From Planctomycetota bacterium (GTDB lineage: Bacteria > Planctomycetota > UBA11346), in the NCBI GenBank assembly GCA_014193115.1, contig BJHQ01000001.1, forward strand, positions 62,001 through 126,000: a stretch of 64,000 nucleotides of DNA. Reading direction: 5' to 3'. Shown piece by piece: positions 59,550 to 64,000 of the stretch (positions within the stretch are counted from its first letter, which is position 1; every line of letters begins with the position of its first letter). A program made the translations under genes and the position numbers. The notes beneath the pieces were generated by a model that ran no database searches, had not been told where the DNA came from, and worked only from the letters and a program-made list of their open reading frames with translations.

Positions 59550-60476
59550 TCAGCGCACCCGCACATCGCGGAGCAGGCGTTCGACCCGGGCTGGACCGCC
59601 GATGCGGTGGGCGGCCACTGCGGTTGCGACCGCCTGCACGTCCTCGGGATAGACCGCGTCCCGGCCGCTGAGCAGGGCCCAGGCCTGGGCGGCGCGCTGC
59701 CAGCCCAAGGTCGCCCGGGGCGACAAGCCGTTGGCAGTCTGCGCCGCCACCCCGCTGGCGGCAGCGCCGCGACTCGCCTCGATCAGATCGAGGAGGTATT
59801 CACGCACCGGTTCGCTGACGTGGACCAAGGCGGCGGCGGCCTGGGCGGCGACCAGGTCGCTGGCGGTGAGCACCGGCGACAGCGATTCCACCGCCGAACG
59901 CACTGCCGCCGAAGCCAGCAGGCGGCGCTCGTCATCGCGGCTCGGGAAGCCGAGTGACAGCACCATCAAGAAGCGATCGAGCTGGCTTTCCGGCAGCGGC
60001 CAGGTGCCAGCCTGCTCCCGGGGATTCTGAGTGGCGATGACGAAGAACGGCTCGGGCAGCTGATGGCGGACGCCTTCGCTGGTGACGGCACCTTCCTCCA
60101 TCGCCTCCAGCAGGGCCGACTGGGTGCGCGGGCTGGTCCGGTTCAGCTCGTCGGCGAGCACGATCGAGGCGAACACCGGGCCGGGATGGAACCGGAAACC
60201 ACCGCTGGCGCTGTCGTAGACGCTGCTGCCGAGGATGTCGCCGGGGAGCAGGTCGGCGACGCACTGGATCCGCCGCCAGCTCAAGCCGAGGGTCGCGGCC
60301 AGGGCCCGGGCCAGGGTGGTCTTGCCGACTCCGGGCACGTCTTCGATCAGCAGATGGCCCCGTGCGATCAGGCAGGCCAACGCCAGGCGCACCACCTGGG
60401 GCTTGCCCAGGACCACGGATTCGATCTGGGCCAGGGCCCGGGGGATCGGGGATCGGGGATCGGGGGACGCACTCAC
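59550..60476 (-). CDS. MoxR-family AAA+ ATPase
   Basis: A 308-aa AAA+ chaperone. Walker A GVPGVGKTTLARALA, Walker B VLADELNRTSPRTQSALLEA, the EGAVTSEGVRHQLPEPF loop, sensor 1 ATQNPREQAGTWPLPESQLD are all present. MoxR ATPases mature or activate enzyme complexes and usually sit next to DUF58 and VWA genes. Neither DUF58 nor a VWA gene is adjacent here; a VWA hybrid is 13 kb away. The start is a GTG at 60476; its first codons pass through a short GATCGGGG triplicate. Confidence 0.92.
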   Translation of the reverse strand: MSASPDPRSPIPRALAQIESVVLGKPQVVRLALACLIARGHLLIEDVPGVGKTTLARALAATLGLSWRRIQCVADLLPGDILGSSVYDSASGGFRFHPGPVFASIVLADELNRTSPRTQSALLEAMEEGAVTSEGVRHQLPEPFFVIATQNPREQAGTWPLPESQLDRFLMVLSLGFPSRDDERRLLASAAVRSAVESLSPVLTASDLVAAQAAAALVHVSEPVREYLLDLIEASRGAAASGVAAQTANGLSPRATLGWQRAAQAWALLSGRDAVYPEDVQAVATAVAAHRIGGPARVERLLRDVRVR

Positions 60477-60548
60477 GACGTGCAGAGTCGAATCGGCGCC
60501 GAGGTCGGCAAGGCGAGCGCGAGGCTGACGCTATGAGCCCAGCGCCGA

Positions 60549-62000
60549 TCAGCGCCGGCTCATCCGGATCCAGTAATGGCGGCCGTCGCGGCGGGCGACG
60601 AGCAGCTGGACCTCCTTGGCGGTGGCCAGCTGCCTGGCGCCGGCCAGGTCATCCAGGGAACCGAACTTGCGCTCACCGAGGACCCGGTCGCCGCGGACCA
60701 GACCGGCGCGGTCGGCGACCGATCCGGAATCGACCGCGACCACCACCAGGCCGGCCTGATCATCATCGGCCAGGCGCAGGCCGAAGGCCGGCCAGGCGAC
60801 GCCCTGGCCGCGGGGCGCCTCGCCGGCGTCCGCGGCAGCGGCCGACAGGCGTTTTTCCAGTTCGGCCTGGGCGATCGGCGCCATGGTCAGGGTCAGGGCC
60901 TTGCCGTCGCGCCACAGGCCCAGGCGCACCGGTTGGCCGGGGCGGAAGGCGGCCAGGCGGGCGCGGAACTGATGTTGGCTGCGGATCTTCTGGTCATCGA
61001 CCGACTGGATCAGGTCACCTTGCTTGGCGCCGGCCTCGGCGGCAGGTGAAAGCGGGATCACGCCGGCGATGCGCACGGTCTGGATCGCCGGCAGGCCGAG
61101 GCCGGCCGCCTGGTCGGCGGTGAGCTCCTCCATCTGGACGCCGATCATGCCGCGCTGCACGGCGCCGAACTGGACCAGATCCTCGGCCACCCGGCGGGCC
61201 AGCCGGCTGGGGATGGCGAAACCCAGGCCGACACTGCCGCCCGAGCGCGAGACAATATTGGAGTTCACCCCGATGATCTTGCCGTCGATGTTGACCAGCG
61301 GTCCGCCGCTGTTGCCGGGATTGATCGAGGCATCGGTCTGGATGAACGACTCGAAGCCGTGATTGGATTCATAGACGCCGGTGGAGCGGTCGGTGGCCGA
61401 GACATTGCCGACGGTGGCGCTGTAACCGACGCCGAAGGGATAGCCCAAGGCCACCACCCAGTCACCGACCTGGCTGCGATCACTGTCGCCCCATTCCACC
61501 GCCGGCAGGTTGGGGATGTCGAGGCGCAACACCGCCAGATCAGCCTGGGTGTCGCCGCCGACATAGGTCGCATCGACCTCGCGGTTGTCGGACAGCAGCA
61601 CCCGCACCCGGTCGAAGCCCACCGCCTGGTTGGCGGCGTCGCGGATGAAAGTCTGGTCGCGGTCGACCTGGTAGACGACGTGGGCGTTGGTCAGCACGTA
61701 ACTGGCCTTGGCGTCGCTGTGGAAGATGAAACCGGAGCCCTCGCCGACCTCGACCTCGCGGATTTCGACCTGGGTCCAGGTGCGCCGCGCCTGGCGCTCC
61801 TTGGTCCGCACCGCAACCACGCTTGGCGCGACCACTTCATGGACGAGATGGATCACCCGGCCGATCTGGATCAGCCCCTGGTTGATCGAACGCAATTCGG
61901 TCCGGGCTTGATCGACGGTCTGCTCCCCGGCAACGCCTGCCCCGACCAGGCACGCTCCGGCGAAAACCGCAGACAACAGGTAGGCGCAGGGACGGTACAT
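60549..62000 (-). CDS. HtrA/DegP-family periplasmic serine protease with two PDZ domains
   Basis: A 483-aa exported trypsin-like protease. After a signal peptide, the catalytic triad is H107 (NAHVV), D154 (QADLAVL) and S231 (NPGNSGGPL). Two PDZ domains follow, the first with GMIGVQMEEL and SPAAEAGAKQGD, the second near the C-terminus with DSGSVADRAGLVRGD. It degrades misfolded envelope proteins or acts as chaperone. A cluster-specific role is not apparent; the Ser/Thr kinase unit upstream may regulate it. An AGGA Shine-Dalgarno precedes the ATG at 62000. Confidence 0.93.
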   Translation of the reverse strand: MYRPCAYLLSAVFAGACLVGAGVAGEQTVDQARTELRSINQGLIQIGRVIHLVHEVVAPSVVAVRTKERQARRTWTQVEIREVEVGEGSGFIFHSDAKASYVLTNAHVVYQVDRDQTFIRDAANQAVGFDRVRVLLSDNREVDATYVGGDTQADLAVLRLDIPNLPAVEWGDSDRSQVGDWVVALGYPFGVGYSATVGNVSATDRSTGVYESNHGFESFIQTDASINPGNSGGPLVNIDGKIIGVNSNIVSRSGGSVGLGFAIPSRLARRVAEDLVQFGAVQRGMIGVQMEELTADQAAGLGLPAIQTVRIAGVIPLSPAAEAGAKQGDLIQSVDDQKIRSQHQFRARLAAFRPGQPVRLGLWRDGKALTLTMAPIAQAELEKRLSAAAADAGEAPRGQGVAWPAFGLRLADDDQAGLVVVAVDSGSVADRAGLVRGDRVLGERKFGSLDDLAGARQLATAKEVQLLVARRDGRHYWIRMSRR

Positions 62001-62101
62001 GGCGGGAGTTCCTGGAGGATCATCTCCGGAGACGCCGGCCGGGCCAGGAGCTGACCGGTCCGCGCTGTTGGCGTCTGCCCCGCGGTCCATTCCTTTGTTG
62101 T

Positions 62102-62146
62102 CCTCCGCTTTGCGGGCCTCCGCTTTGCGGGCCTCCGCTTTGCGGG
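62102..62146. repeat. 15-bp hairpin tandem repeat, 3 copies, upstream of htrA
   Basis: CCTCCGCTTTGCGGG is repeated exactly at 62102, 62117 and 62132. Each unit is CCGC-TTTG-CGG, a small hairpin. It lies about 100 bp upstream of htrA inside the 433-bp gap before the kinase gene. Confidence 0.93.
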
Positions 62147-62260
62147 CATCAGCTCGGCAGGTCCCCGCTCTGCGTGGGAACCGTGACAGGGTTCGCGCAG
62201 GATGACCTTGCGCAGGTCCGGGGCGGCGAGGCCCTCATCGTCGGAATGGCTCGGCGTCGC

Positions 62261-62294
62261 GTCGCACCGGCGATGCGGGCATCGCCGGTGCGAC
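62261..62294 (-). terminator. Perfect 15-bp-stem hairpin downstream of the kinase unit
   Basis: GTCGCACCGGCGATG and its exact complement CATCGCCGGTGCGAC flank a CGGG loop. It starts 27 nt after the stop of the 34-aa ORF. As read from the minus strand it could terminate transcription of the kinase unit, though no T-run follows. Confidence 0.5.
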
Positions 62295-62321
62295 ACGCTC
62301 CTGGTTGTTGCGTGCGCGCTC

Positions 62322-62426
62322 CTATGTCGCTCCGCCGGCGCCGAGCAGATTGCGGGCGAGCTGGCCGCCGAGGGTCAGCATCTCCTCCAGGGCGCGGTCG
62401 AGATCGTCGCTCTGGGGGCTGTTCAC
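62322..62426 (-). CDS. Possible 34-aa small protein downstream of the kinase
   Basis: A GTG at 62426, 7 bp after the kinase stop, opens a short frame ending with TAG at 62322; the product (SDDLDRALEEMLTLGGQLAR at its core) would be an amphipathic helix. Codon use looks like neighbouring genes, and the strong hairpin terminator follows 27 nt later. There is no clear Shine-Dalgarno, so expression could depend on coupling to the kinase. It could also be chance in GC-rich DNA. Confidence 0.35.
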   Translation of the reverse strand: MNSPQSDDLDRALEEMLTLGGQLARNLLGAGGAT

Positions 62427-62433
62427 AGGATGC

Positions 62434-64000
<1,567 letters not shown>

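Overview
The window is one contiguous stretch of a GC-rich bacterial chromosome, densely packed on both strands with almost no transposon debris. Several genes point to the Planctomycetota (PVC group): a 125-aa protein of the Minf_1886 type, a family I recall as restricted to Planctomycetes and Verrucomicrobia (38857-39234); a TPR protein ending in an RNA polymerase alpha-CTD-like domain (15483-16766); a large exported HExxH peptidase with TPRs of the DUF1570/peptidase-MA type (8934-10778); dockerin-like calcium motifs inside a transporter; and a transmembrane Ser/Thr kinase. This placement is inference from gene families; there is no rRNA in the window to confirm it.

Layout. 0-9 kb: 3' part of an Lhr helicase, then on the minus strand aconitase B followed by a base-compositionally distinct SUKH/SMI1 gene, a VapBC-type toxin-antitoxin pair and a HupE/UreJ metal permease. 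9-19.5 kb: exported peptidase, two histidine kinases, a GH13 protein with altered active-site motifs, the TPR/alpha-CTD protein, a secreted esterase and a phosphoesterase. 19.7-25.6 kb: flgK-flgL on the minus strand, and a divergent molybdenum-cofactor operon moaE-moaC-moeA. 25.6-34 kb: OmpA-type lipoprotein, rhomboid protease, UDP-glucose dehydrogenase, a translationally coupled murA / cyclodeaminase-like / AsmA-like operon, and twin beta-barrel proteins. 34-44 kb: acireductone dioxygenase, RlmK-type methyltransferase, a four-gene overlapping operon (Minf_1886 / AI-2E transporter / ThiD2-ThiE fusion / small membrane protein), GH43, gatB, an E1-like enzyme and panC. 44-51.6 kb: FHA/zinc-ribbon protein, a VWA/solute-binding hybrid, MltA, queE and an Uma2 protein. 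51.7-59.4 kb: type IV pilus motor genes (a PilT/PilU-like ATPase, an O-antigen-ligase-like membrane protein, PilB, a stand-alone GspE N-domain protein, PilT) plus two paralogous small exported proteins. 59.5-64 kb: MoxR ATPase, HtrA protease, a possible 34-aa ORF and a membrane Ser/Thr kinase cut by the window end.

The most distinctive non-genic property is that many intergenic gaps carry their own short GC-rich tandem or palindromic repeat array (23.2, 26.3-26.7, 33.9, 39.3, 43.15, 45.0, 47.1, 48.5, 57.2 and 62.1 kb). Two of these arrays (33.9 and 45.0 kb) share the same composite palindromic module in opposite orientations, indicating a dispersed REP-like family. The others differ in sequence but often share a stem-short loop-stem design. 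I found no CRISPR array, prophage, insertion sequence, rRNA or tRNA.
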